This document shows positions 1-6,632 of a stretch of DNA of 6,632 nucleotides, piece by piece. The stretch is from NCBI GenBank assembly GCA_946481205.1, contig CAMLNB010000198.1:1-6632 (forward strand). Reading direction: 5' to 3'. Made by a program: the position numbers and the translations under genes. The stretch comes from an uncultured Kangiella sp. (GTDB lineage Bacteria > Pseudomonadota > Gammaproteobacteria > Enterobacterales > DSM-103792). Numbering within the stretch: position 1 is the first letter of the stretch; every line of letters starts with the position of its first letter. The notes beneath the pieces are model-generated. The model was not told the origin of the DNA. It did no database searches and worked only from the letters and a program-made list of their open reading frames with translations.

Positions 1-161
1 TGCGGTTGTGGCCATAGTGGCCGCAGCAACAACGCCGCAAATGCCAACGCCACGAACAGCCACAGCGGGCGCCAGCGCCGCGTCAACGGACCGCGCCAAA
101 GTTGCCAAGCCAGCAAGGCAAGCAGCAGCAAAAGTATCAGCGCGCTCAGAATGTCAGTCAT
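1..161 (-). CDS. Membrane protein, N-terminal part only (last visible gene of the operon)
   Basis: Only the first 53 codons are in the window; the gene runs off the left edge. The frame opens with ATG at 161-159 and has no stop to base 1. The visible peptide has two hydrophobic stretches, about residues 4-21 (rich in Leu) and 32-48, separated by a short basic loop (WRGPLTRRWRP). The second ends in LLLRPLWP. This paired-helix start resembles the N-terminal double anchor of BatA-like proteins and of the large membrane proteins, some with a glutamine-amidotransferase-like domain, that often follow DUF58 genes. That comparison is inference. The start overlaps the end of the DUF4175-like gene by 8 bp, which suggests translational coupling; no strong Shine-Dalgarno is seen upstream. 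The frame is open, hydrophobic in a membrane pattern and placed as expected, so the gene is probably real. Its function is unknown. Confidence 0.72.
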   Translation of the reverse strand, partial: MTDILSALILLLLLALLAWQLWRGPLTRRWRPLWLFVALAFAALLLRPLWPQP

Positions 162-2340
162 GCGGCGTACTCACAGCGGCAGTCGGCGCGTTGGGCAACA
201 GCGCTTGCAAGCGACGTTGCAATACACCGCTCGCTGTCGATTGCGCTTGCGCTGCTGGCAGCGGTCTGCCGAGATAATTCACCAGTCGATCCCGCAACGC
301 AGGCCGGCACGGTTCGCAGCCAGTTTGCCAATCCTGCCAACTGGCCAGCAAAGCCAGTACGCTCGCTTGCTGCTCGGCATCGGCGCTGCGCAAGGTTTTC
401 TGCAGCCAGATGGGCATCGCTGCGCGATCAGCGGTGGCCATCTGTTCAGCCGTCAGGCCGGTTTGATTCAGTTGCGCAACAACCCGCTGCAACAGTTGCT
501 GATCGTCATCGCTGGCAAACTGGTGCTGACGCTGCAAGGAACGCAAGTCGATCGCTTCACCACTGAAGCGCATGCTGTCTTCTAGCGGCGGCGGTGAGAA
601 CGCCGTCTTGTGCAGATAGATCCGTTCGGCCTGCTGCAATTCTTTGATGGCCTTCAATGCGTCGTACTCGTGTGGCAAGGCCTCTTCCGGCGTTGACATC
701 CGCAAACCGCCTTCTGCCGCCCACATCGCGCTCAGCGCCCGACGCAGCACCGCCTTGGTCGCTTCATCAAATAGTGTGGCGTTTTCGGCCTCATCGTGGG
801 CGTGACCGTACGCGGTCAGCACATTGACCTGCGCGCGCGCCGCAATGCCCACTGGCGCCATGCCACCCTCTGCATGTTCGCCTTCGTGGTGCTCGCCTTC
901 ATGGCCATGCGACTCAGCTTCCGTCTCGTCAGCAGCCGGCTCTTCACTTGCTGCTTCAAAGCTACTTTCTTCGCCGAGAAATTCGCCGTAGCGCAAGCGC
1001 AGTACCATCTGATCCTGCGCCAGCTTCTCACTGCGGGCGCGGAACTCCAGCGGCGACAGTTGCTTGCGTTGGCTGATCAGCGCTTCGGTATCGAGAATGA
1101 TCTGGCGTTGGGAACGGAATTTGGCCTTGCCAAGATCAGCAGGCAAGCGGGCACCGGCCTCGCTACCGGCCTGCTCAACCGGGTGCCGCAAAATATAGGT
1201 GCGCGTGCGTGACTGTTGTCGTTTCGGTGCCCGGTTGTCTTCGGCAACCAGATAGAAGTACAGCTCATCACCAGGCTCCATGCCGAGCTGGCGCAAACGA
1301 ATCGCCTGTTGATAGTCCCACACACCAGACTGCTTGCCGGCCGGCAGACGCTGCTCCCGATCCGTGAAGCGAACGTTTTCACCGCCGCCGCGCGCCAAGG
1401 TCCAGTGCAGGCTGGCGCGGTGCAGACCATAATCATCAGTCACTTGCAGCTGCAGATCCAAAACGTATTGCTGACTATCGACTTCCAGCACTTCGCGTTC
1501 CGGTTGAGCAATGCGCAGCTCCGGCGGCCGGTCGGCGCGCAGCAGCAAGCGCCCGCGCAGCTGATTCAACTCCTCGCCAGCGCGACTGATCCGATACGCC
1601 GTACTGAAACCAAATGTCCAGGTAGTGCAGCGCTGTTGAACGCCATCGATGTGCTGCTCGACAAGTGGCCGCGTTTCGCCATCAAGCCACTGCACGGCAA
1701 CGGTGCTCAAATCGTCAGACGGTGCCGCCACCAGACAAAACGACAACTCGCTGCCATCTGGCACGTCAACATCGCCACTGCCAGCGTTGAACGGTGACAA
1801 ACCGGTATAGCTGGGCGGCGTTACGGCAATTTGCACAGCAATCGAGGCCGGAGTTGGGGTCGATTCCACGTCGGCGCTCACCGGCACCGTTTGCTTGGCT
1901 GGCCAATAGATCAGCAAGGCCAGCGCAACAGTTACACCTGCACTGATGGCATACGCATAGCGTGGCAGAACTGGCGGCAAGGCCTTGGCGGCTTGCTCAA
2001 GATGCGTCAATAACTGCTGTTGCACGCGCTGTTGCTGCAAACGGGCAACACTGTCCGGCGCAGTGTCCTGTTCCAGCAGAAAACTGGAATCCTGCAACGC
2101 CGTGCAGGCATCATCGAGCCAAAGATGCAGTCGTCTACCAGCACTGCGATAGGCGAGAATTGCGGCCACGGCTACCGCGACAATGGGCAATAAACCGAAC
2201 AATACGCTGCCAAGCCAGTACGACAGCAAAGCGCTGGGCGGCAGCGTTACCACAGCCACCGTCAGAGCGGCATTGCGCACATGCCGCAACCGGAATTGCC
2301 GCAGCACACGTTGCAGGGATTGGAACTCAGCGGCGGCCAT
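154..2340 (-). CDS. DUF4175-like inner-membrane protein with His/Glu-rich insert
   Basis: Large protein of 728 residues from the chosen ATG. A TTG two codons upstream (2346) would give 730; ATG is preferred because a GGAG lies 6 nt before it. Two adjacent membrane segments (about residues 24-43 and 44-64) are followed by a Gln-rich helical stretch, a third segment (about 129-147) and a large, probably extracytoplasmic remainder. DUF4175-type signatures are PPSYTG (175-180), DDYGL (302-306) and GDELYFYLVAEDN (357-369), typical of the beta-sandwich part of these proteins. A helical, charged region follows. Residues 456-495 are very Glu-rich and carry His 478, 480, 484, 485 and 489, with His 513 and 515 just after, a possible metal-binding patch. 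A CxxC pair sits at 675/678. The start overlaps the preceding gene by 14 bp. The family is of unknown function; a structural or scaffold role in the MoxR-DUF58 complex is inference. Confidence is high for the gene, moderate for the family name. Confidence 0.85.
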   Translation of the reverse strand: MAAAEFQSLQRVLRQFRLRHVRNAALTVAVVTLPPSALLSYWLGSVLFGLLPIVAVAVAAILAYRSAGRRLHLWLDDACTALQDSSFLLEQDTAPDSVARLQQQRVQQQLLTHLEQAAKALPPVLPRYAYAISAGVTVALALLIYWPAKQTVPVSADVESTPTPASIAVQIAVTPPSYTGLSPFNAGSGDVDVPDGSELSFCLVAAPSDDLSTVAVQWLDGETRPLVEQHIDGVQQRCTTWTFGFSTAYRISRAGEELNQLRGRLLLRADRPPELRIAQPEREVLEVDSQQYVLDLQLQVTDDYGLHRASLHWTLARGGGENVRFTDREQRLPAGKQSGVWDYQQAIRLRQLGMEPGDELYFYLVAEDNRAPKRQQSRTRTYILRHPVEQAGSEAGARLPADLGKAKFRSQRQIILDTEALISQRKQLSPLEFRARSEKLAQDQMVLRLRYGEFLGEESSFEAASEEPAADETEAESHGHEGEHHEGEHAEGGMAPVGIAARAQVNVLTAYGHAHDEAENATLFDEATKAVLRRALSAMWAAEGGLRMSTPEEALPHEYDALKAIKELQQAERIYLHKTAFSPPPLEDSMRFSGEAIDLRSLQRQHQFASDDDQQLLQRVVAQLNQTGLTAEQMATADRAAMPIWLQKTLRSADAEQQASVLALLASWQDWQTGCEPCRPALRDRLVNYLGRPLPAAQAQSTASGVLQRRLQALLPNAPTAAVSTPHD

Positions 2341-3427
2341 GGACAACTCCGCGCTCCAACAACAGCAGCAGCAACATCAGCAGTAGCAGTGGATTCCGTA
2401 GCGCATACTGGCCATGTGCCTGCTGCACGCTAGCAAGCGGCTGATCGACAGAGGCCATGTTTGACGCCGCACCAAGTTGCGCCACTGGCTGTGACCAAAT
2501 CAGCTGGCCACGGCTGAGCCAAGCATCGGACAACGCCAGCATTTGACTCAATCGCTGGCTATCCTGCAACAGCAGCTCGGGCTGCTCGAGCTGCAAATGC
2601 AGCTGCTGGCCGTCGACATGGAAACCATAACGCACCCCGTCAATATCAATGTACTGCCAGGGCAGGATGGCGTTGTGCCAGTTGACCGCTGCCGAATTGC
2701 TGGCGCTGCCAATCATCAACTGCGGTTGTTCGCCATCGCCGGTCAGTTGCCACAAGGTTGGCAAACTCAATTCGTTGGCAATTTGCAATGCCGGCTGTAG
2801 TACCGCAGGTGCCGCAACGCGCCACTGCCGAGTGCTAGTAGTCGCAACGGATTCGGCTGATGCATGGGCGTGCCACCGCAACGGCACCGGCGACGTCGGC
2901 CATGCCAACAAAGGCGCCATCAAATGTTCCGGAACATGCGCAGATACGCTGGCGAGCGTCGCGTGCTGCTGCAATAGCGCGAGCAGCTGCGGAACAAAGC
3001 CTTCGCCGCTGTCCGCGCAAGGCTGCGCCGGTTCACGCAGCGCATAGGCGGCTTGGTCGGCTGCGAACCATTGCGGTTCACTGCGGTCTTCTGGCGCGCA
3101 CAACCAAAACCAATTTTCCGCGCTAACCGCACTGGCTGGTACCGCAGGATGCACCAGTGTCAGCTTTTCGCTGCGCGTCACCGGCCACAACAGCTGCAGG
3201 CCCATCAACGCGAGGATCAAACAGCTCAGGACGATCAGCCGCAACAACAGCAACCACCAATCGCTAATGCGCCGAGCCTTGCCCTGCTCCGCTGACGATT
3301 GCAGAAAACGCATCGCGGCGAATGGCCGCGGCGGTTGCCAGCGGCTGACAAAAAAATGAATCAGAATCGGCAGAATCAACGCCGCAAAACCCCAGGCCCA
3401 CAGCGGCGACGCGACACTCAGCTCCAT
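2327..3427 (-). CDS. BatA-like membrane protein (N-terminal double-transmembrane domain), no VWA site
   Basis: Protein of 366 residues. The N-terminus is a clear BatA-type double anchor: a hydrophobic helix at about 9-28 (PLWAWGFAALILPILIHFFV), the PPRPFAAMRFLQ segment (32-43), and a second helix at about 57-82. The C-terminus is a third helix (347-357, ten Leu and one Met) ending in ER and a basic tail, as in related proteins. The intervening 260 or so residues should face the periplasm. BatA proteins normally carry a VWA domain with a DxSxS metal site there, but I see no DxSxS; this middle part is unrecognised. The ATG is supported by a strong GGAGG 6 nt upstream. The start overlaps the DUF58 stop by 10 bp, and the stop lies inside the next gene. 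The likely role is a membrane partner of the MoxR/DUF58 pair (inference from context). The Bat name refers to Bacteroides aerotolerance; that phenotype should not be assumed here. Confidence 0.85.
   Translation of the reverse strand: MELSVASPLWAWGFAALILPILIHFFVSRWQPPRPFAAMRFLQSSAEQGKARRISDWWLLLLRLIVLSCLILALMGLQLLWPVTRSEKLTLVHPAVPASAVSAENWFWLCAPEDRSEPQWFAADQAAYALREPAQPCADSGEGFVPQLLALLQQHATLASVSAHVPEHLMAPLLAWPTSPVPLRWHAHASAESVATTSTRQWRVAAPAVLQPALQIANELSLPTLWQLTGDGEQPQLMIGSASNSAAVNWHNAILPWQYIDIDGVRYGFHVDGQQLHLQLEQPELLLQDSQRLSQMLALSDAWLSRGQLIWSQPVAQLGAASNMASVDQPLASVQQAHGQYALRNPLLLLMLLLLLLERGVVHGRR
2347..2350 (-). promoter_or_regulatory. Ribosome binding site deciding the start of the DUF4175-like gene
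   Basis: GGAG on the minus strand, 6 nt before ATG 2340 and directly against the alternative TTG at 2346. The spacing favours the ATG. A second GGAG 7 nt before the TTG keeps that start possible. Confidence 0.5.
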
Positions 3428-4320
3428 GCCGCACCTCCGGGGCTGCGTGCTGCAAGCAGCGCTTGCACCACTTCATCAGGCCGCTGCTCAATGGCCGCTT
3501 CCAACCACTGCACCCGATGCTGACGGCACCAACGCGCCCATTGTTCGCGTTGCGCCTGCCGCGCCTGCAAATAGGCGTCACGCTGCGCTGGCGAGAATGC
3601 CTGCACGGGTTCGCCTTCAAAACCTTCGAGCAACAAGGTGTTCCGAAACGGCAATTCCCGCTCATCACGATTGTCGAGTGCGATTGCCGCGACATCATGA
3701 CCACCAGCCGCTAGCCAGCGCAGCCAGACCAGACTGCTGTCATCCAAAAAATCACTGACCATGATGCACACCGCGCGAGTACGCACCAGCGAAGCAAAGG
3801 TCCGCGCTTCGCTGGGCAGCGGCAACTTGCCGGCGCAGGGCACCTTGGTCAGCGTGGCGATCAGCCGTTGCAGTTCGCGCTGACCGCGCCGTGCCGGCAG
3901 CAGTTGCGGACTGGTATCACTGAGCAGCGCAAGACCCACGGCATCGCCTTGGCGTGCCGCCATCATCGCCACTGCCGCCAGTAACGCCGCACCGAACTCC
4001 GCTTTGCTGTAGCGGTTGTTCTGTTTGCCATGATCGGCCAATGCCTGCATTGAGCCGGAGACATCCAATAGCAACCAGACGGGAACTTGGCTGTCGCGCT
4101 CTGATTCGCGGACGAAATAGCGGTCGGAACGCGCAGCGAGCTTCCAATCGATGCGGCGGAGATCATCGCCCGGTTCGTAACGACGGTACTCGCTGAATTC
4201 CAGACCGGCGCCGCGCGTCTGACCACGATGCGGGCCGTGCGAAAAACCGGGCAGCGTTCGCCGCACCGGCAGATTGAGCCGGCGCATGCGCGCGAGAAAA
4301 TCGGTGCTGATCAGCGTCAT
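3418..4320 (-). CDS. DUF58 domain protein (VWA-fold partner of MoxR)
   Basis: Protein of 300 residues, normal length for a soluble DUF58 protein. The DUF58 signature is present at about 41-60: EFSEYRRYEPGDDLRRIDWK. Before it is HGPHRGQTRGAGLEF, also typical of the family. A VWA-like core follows, starting at the strand VWLLLDVSGSM (81-91); D86, S88 and S90 form an intact DxSGS MIDAS motif, so metal-dependent ligand binding is plausible. VCIMVSDFLDD (184-194) supplies the later VWA strand with its acidic end. No signal peptide or membrane segment is seen, so it should act in the cytosol or on the inner face of the membrane, as an adaptor between the AAA+ ATPase and the membrane proteins. The start is the first ATG after an in-frame TAA 12 nt upstream; its Shine-Dalgarno is weak. 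It follows the ATPase gene by 26 bp and overlaps the next gene by 10 bp. Confidence 0.93.
   Translation of the reverse strand: MTLISTDFLARMRRLNLPVRRTLPGFSHGPHRGQTRGAGLEFSEYRRYEPGDDLRRIDWKLAARSDRYFVRESERDSQVPVWLLLDVSGSMQALADHGKQNNRYSKAEFGAALLAAVAMMAARQGDAVGLALLSDTSPQLLPARRGQRELQRLIATLTKVPCAGKLPLPSEARTFASLVRTRAVCIMVSDFLDDSSLVWLRWLAAGGHDVAAIALDNRDERELPFRNTLLLEGFEGEPVQAFSPAQRDAYLQARQAQREQWARWCRQHRVQWLEAAIEQRPDEVVQALLAARSPGGAAWS
3434..3438 (-). promoter_or_regulatory. Ribosome binding site of the BatA-like gene
   Basis: GGAGG on the minus strand, followed by a 6 nt spacer to the ATG at 3427. It sits within the 3' end of the DUF58 coding sequence, so the overlapping start has its own strong signal and does not depend only on coupling. 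Confidence 0.7.
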
Positions 4321-4346
4321 GACGGGTGCTTACGCGTCGCCAAGAT

Positions 4347-5339
<993 letters not shown>

Positions 5340-5344
5340 GCCAC

Positions 5345-5965
5345 TCAGCCTCCAAGGGCATACATGATGATGTTGACGGCAAAGCGCGTGTTGTCCTGCG
5401 CCAGCCAGCGTTTGTTGCGAAAGTCGTAATCCCATTCGCAACCGTAATCCTTGTTGCTGTACAGCACGCCGAGCCGGCCATCCTGCTCAACCGCCTTCAG
5501 ATAATCGTGCACCAGATCATCACCCCAGCCATTCAGCTCGACGCTGGTTGCCGGTGGGCCATCGAATTGGAAGAAGCTTCTGTACAGCGCATGATTGTTC
5601 GGGATTTTCTTCAGCGCACCGGCACCGAAAATGGTCTTCATCTGCTCTTCAAAGGAACGGGCGAACAGGCCATCGATATCGTGGTTGCAGTCATCGACAA
5701 AGACAAAGCCACCATTGCGAACATACTGTTCGAAGTTGGCACGCTCCTCCTTGGTGAACTGCACCAGCTTGTGGCCGGCCAGATAACAAAACGGAGCTTC
5801 GAGCATTTTCGGATCGGAAAGCGCCACGATGCGTTCGACCGGATCGACGCGCAGCGTGGTGTACTGTACCAGCGAATGCAGAATGTTCGATGGCATCCGT
5901 TGATCGACGTCCCAGTCGCCGGATTCGTACATCAGTCTGGTGAAGTAGAAGTCGTAGTTGCTCAT
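5345..5965 (-). CDS. DUF4159 domain protein, stand-alone
   Basis: Protein of 206 residues, first gene of the operon. It is essentially one DUF4159 domain. Recognisable parts are the N-terminal [14 protein letters not shown] (6-19), then [16 protein letters not shown] (59-74), [13 protein letters not shown] (84-96, a glycine turn into a strand ending in acidic residues), [15 protein letters not shown] (124-138), and [18 protein letters not shown] (163-180). The domain is thought to adopt a glutamine-amidotransferase-like Rossmann fold; C93 lies near the strand end, but I cannot show it is a nucleophile. There is no signal peptide or membrane segment, so the protein as written should be cytosolic. 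The ATG is fixed by an in-frame TGA 12 nt upstream; the Shine-Dalgarno is poor. The stop is 5 bp before the ATPase start, and the ATPase ribosome-binding site overlaps this gene's end. Biochemical function is unknown; its place in a MoxR-DUF58 operon is its best clue. Confidence 0.9.
   Translation of the reverse strand: MSNYDFYFTRLMYESGDWDVDQRMPSNILHSLVQYTTLRVDPVERIVALSDPKMLEAPFCYLAGHKLVQFTKEERANFEQYVRNGGFVFVDDCNHDIDGLFARSFEEQMKTIFGAGALKKIPNNHALYRSFFQFDGPPATSVELNGWGDDLVHDYLKAVEQDGRLGVLYSNKDYGCEWDYDFRNKRWLAQDNTRFAVNIIMYALGG
5349..5353 (-). promoter_or_regulatory. Ribosome binding site of the MoxR ATPase gene
   Basis: On the minus strand the bases read GGAGG, 9 nt before the ATG at 5339. The site lies inside the last codons of the DUF4159 gene (just before its TGA at 5345-5347). 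It decides the ATPase start against a 34-codon longer open frame, and it suggests that ribosomes finishing the first gene help initiation at the second. Confidence 0.7.
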
Positions 5966-5994
5966 AAGCCCGAGTCAATCTGCACATGTCACCG

Positions 5995-6003
5995 CGTATA
6001 ACA
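5995..6003 (-). promoter_or_regulatory. Candidate extended -10 promoter of the operon
   Basis: On the minus strand the bases read TGTTATACG, that is TGn followed by TATACG (four of six bases match TATAAT). No good -35 hexamer is found at 16-18 bp upstream, which is tolerable for an extended -10. Transcription would start near 5988, leaving an untranslated leader of about 22 nt before the DUF4159 ATG. Position supports it: it is in the only non-coding gap upstream of the operon, and the terminator at 6590-6615 should block read-through from the right. It lies 4 bp outside the repeat element. Confidence 0.35.
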
Positions 6004-6006
6004 GCC

Positions 6007-6074
6007 TTGCCGGGTCTCGCCCCGGCGGGCGAGATACTTTTCTTGGCGAAAGAAAGTACCCAAAGAACATGCCC
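6007..6074 (+). repeat. Left terminal inverted repeat of the intergenic element
   Basis: It begins TTGCCGGGT and ends CAAAGAACATGCCC. Against the reverse complement of the right copy, 32 of the first 40 positions agree by hand alignment, including shared blocks CCGGCGGGCG and ACTTTTCTTG. The inner part aligns after about 5 bp of gaps. It folds on itself: TACTTT/AAAGTA plus CTT/AAG with one bulged T (6035-6058). Confidence 0.7.
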
Positions 6075-6083
6075 GATTCCTCG

Positions 6084-6112
6084 CCGGTAAAACGATAAAA
6101 TTGTTTTACCGG
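6084..6112. repeat. Perfect 10 bp stem-loop inside the element
   Basis: CCGGTAAAAC (6084-6093) pairs exactly with GTTTTACCGG (6103-6112) across a 9 nt A/T-rich loop. It could be a protein-binding dyad or an RNA hairpin; nothing in the sequence decides which. Confidence 0.7.
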
Positions 6113-6127
6113 TACCCTGCGCTGCTC

Positions 6128-6198
6128 AAAATGTGGTGGCGGCTGCGGAACTCGCGCTACGCGCTCAGACAGTCCTCGCCGAAACCCCACCACATTTT
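6128..6198. repeat. 12 bp long-range inverted repeat inside the element
   Basis: AAAATGTGGTGG (6128-6139) is the exact reverse complement of CCACCACATTTT (6187-6198). The 47 nt between them is GC-rich and holds smaller self-complementary bits, such as CGGC/GCCG adjoining the stem and a GCGC-TA-CGCGC run, so a branched fold is possible. Confidence 0.65.
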
Positions 6199-6339
6199 TC
6201 CGCTGCTCGGCTCGTCAGACGGGCGAGAACGTCAAGAGCACGCTGCGCGCAACACCAAAACCAAAAGCCGAAGCTACATCACTCGCTATGAAAACGGGGC
6301 CCCATCGCGCCAGCCGCTGGGCACGTGACAGTGGCCGGG

Positions 6340-6364
6340 TGCGCCGGCAGGGATAGCCGGCGCA
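6340..6364. repeat. Perfect 9 bp GC-rich stem-loop inside the element
   Basis: TGCGCCGGC (6340-6348) pairs exactly with GCCGGCGCA (6356-6364) across the 7 nt loop AGGGATA. No T-run follows on either strand, so it is not a typical intrinsic terminator. It is directly adjacent to the next stem-loop. Confidence 0.7.
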
Positions 6365-6395
6365 GCACTGATAAGGCAGGATGCCGCATCAGTGC
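6365..6395. repeat. Two-part stem-loop inside the element
   Basis: An outer 8 bp stem, GCACTGAT (6365-6372) with ATCAGTGC (6388-6395), encloses an inner 4 bp stem, GGCA (6375-6378) with TGCC (6382-6385). Symmetric 2 nt internal mismatches separate them and the loop is 3 nt. This nested design looks more like RNA structure than a simple dyad. Confidence 0.65.
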
Positions 6396-6467
6396 GTGCC
6401 CGAAGCCAATGGCACGTGAACAGCGGGCGAACTACCCGAAGCAACCAACTCGTCACTGGCGCGTCTG

Positions 6468-6540
6468 GGGCGTGTTCTTTTGCTTACTTTTCTTGCACGA
6501 GCAAGAAAAGTGAGGCGCCCGCCGGTGCGCGAACCGGCAA
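6468..6540 (-). repeat. Right terminal inverted repeat of the intergenic element
   Basis: Inverted copy of 6007-6074, about 5 bp longer. It contains a perfect 11 bp stem, ACTTTTCTTGC (6486-6496) with GCAAGAAAAGT (6501-6511), closed by an ACGA loop and extendable to 14 bp with one G-T pair (6483-6514). No T-run follows, so it is not a standard terminator. Confidence 0.7.
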
Positions 6541-6589
6541 TCCTACCGACAGCAATCGGGAGAGAAACCAATTCCAAGGACCAGCAAAA

Positions 6590-6615
6590 GAAACGCCCGC
6601 CGAAGCGGGCGTTTC
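6590..6615 (-). terminator. Intrinsic terminator of a minus-strand gene beyond the right edge
   Basis: GAAACGCCCGC and GCGGGCGTTTC form a perfect 11 bp stem. Read on the minus strand the loop is TTCG closed by C-G, the extra-stable UUCG tetraloop, and the stem end runs into TTTCTTTTGC, a U-rich tail. The plus-strand reading has a CGAA loop and only TTT then C's, so minus is the favoured direction. It implies that an unseen gene to the right is transcribed leftward and ends here, insulating the operon. Confidence 0.8.
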
Positions 6616-6632
6616 CCCTACCCTGTCACTAC

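Larger units (their letters stand above)
6007..6540. repeat. Hairpin-rich intergenic element bounded by long imperfect inverted repeats
   Basis: This fills most of the 667 bp gap right of the operon. Its two ends, 6007-6074 and 6468-6540, are inverted copies of each other, and inside are at least four further stem-loops (6084-6112, 6128-6198, 6340-6364, 6365-6395). It also holds a spaced direct repeat, GGCACGTGACAG at 6320-6331 and GGCACGTGAACAG at 6411-6423. I see no transposase and no convincing coding sequence. The end motif (ACTTTTCTTG near AAGAAAGT and CAAAGAAC) resembles, from memory, a repeat common in intergenic regions of many Proteobacteria; that is unchecked. No clear target-site duplication is seen at the edges. 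It may be a non-autonomous mobile element (MITE-like), a composite intergenic repeat, or a structured RNA gene. The inverted-repeat architecture is seen directly; its nature is inference. Confidence 0.6.

Noticed and set aside
1216..1797. Plus-strand open frame (193 codons) opposite the DUF4175-like gene
   Set aside because: GC-rich antisense frame with no recognisable motif; the minus strand carries clear DUF4175-type signatures across the same bases.
5340..5441. N-terminal extension of the MoxR ATPase by 34 residues
   Set aside because: It would overlap the end of DUF4159 by about 97 bp, lacks MoxR-like sequence, and the GGAGG at 5349-5353 supports the start at 5339.
5507..6001. Plus-strand open frame (164 codons) opposite the DUF4159 gene
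   Set aside because: Antisense shadow of a recognisable domain; no supporting ribosome-binding site or context.
6101..6328. Small plus-strand open frame inside the intergenic element (75 codons, TTG start)
   Set aside because: It runs through stem-loops that better explain the sequence, has a basic low-information peptide, and lacks a ribosome-binding site. Another frame across 6117-6350 is also open without a good start. Such frames in repeats are often over-annotated.
6007..6540. Classical insertion sequence
   Set aside because: No transposase frame and no clear target-site duplication at the edges; only a non-autonomous or degenerate element remains possible.
6389..6577. Small minus-strand open frame (62 codons) across the right inverted repeat
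   Set aside because: Its centre is the inverted-repeat hairpin itself; the peptide is Arg/Ser-rich and shows no family.
6001..6632. tRNA, riboswitch or CRISPR array in the intergenic region
   Set aside because: No cloverleaf with a TTC-type arm, no recognised riboswitch core, and no regularly spaced direct repeats were seen.

Overview
The window looks like part of a GC-rich proteobacterial chromosome, most likely gammaproteobacterial. This rests on protein style, on the gene set, and on an intergenic repeat of a type I associate with Proteobacteria. There is no RNA gene or phylogenetic marker to settle it. All genes lie on the minus strand, so the biology reads from right to left.

Right to left, the layout is as follows. 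A UUCG-loop intrinsic terminator (6590-6615) ends an unseen minus-strand gene beyond the window. Next comes a hairpin-rich, apparently non-coding element of about 534 bp (6007-6540), bounded by imperfect inverted repeats of about 70 bp. A candidate promoter lies directly against its inner edge (about 5995-6003). A tightly packed operon then fills the rest: DUF4159 protein (5345-5965), MoxR-type AAA+ ATPase (4347-5339), DUF58 protein with an intact MIDAS-like motif (3418-4320), BatA-like membrane-anchored protein without a recognisable von Willebrand A (VWA) domain (2327-3427), DUF4175-like membrane protein (154-2340), and the first 53 codons of a further membrane protein that runs off the left end (1-161). 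Junctions are 5 bp, 26 bp, a 10 bp overlap, a 14 bp overlap and an 8 bp overlap, so the set is almost certainly co-transcribed and partly translationally coupled.

The cluster is a MoxR-DUF58 system. A cytosolic AAA+ ATPase acts with a VWA-fold DUF58 adaptor and several inner-membrane proteins with large extracytoplasmic parts. Such clusters are widespread, but the DUF4159/DUF4175 version has no settled function that I know of. By analogy with other MoxR systems the ATPase would remodel, mature or insert a client, possibly a metal-dependent or envelope protein. That is inference; the client is not identifiable here.

The most notable points are the inverted-repeat-bounded intergenic element beside the operon start, a His/Glu-rich insert and a CxxC motif in the DUF4175-like protein, and the lack of a metal-binding VWA site in the BatA-like protein.
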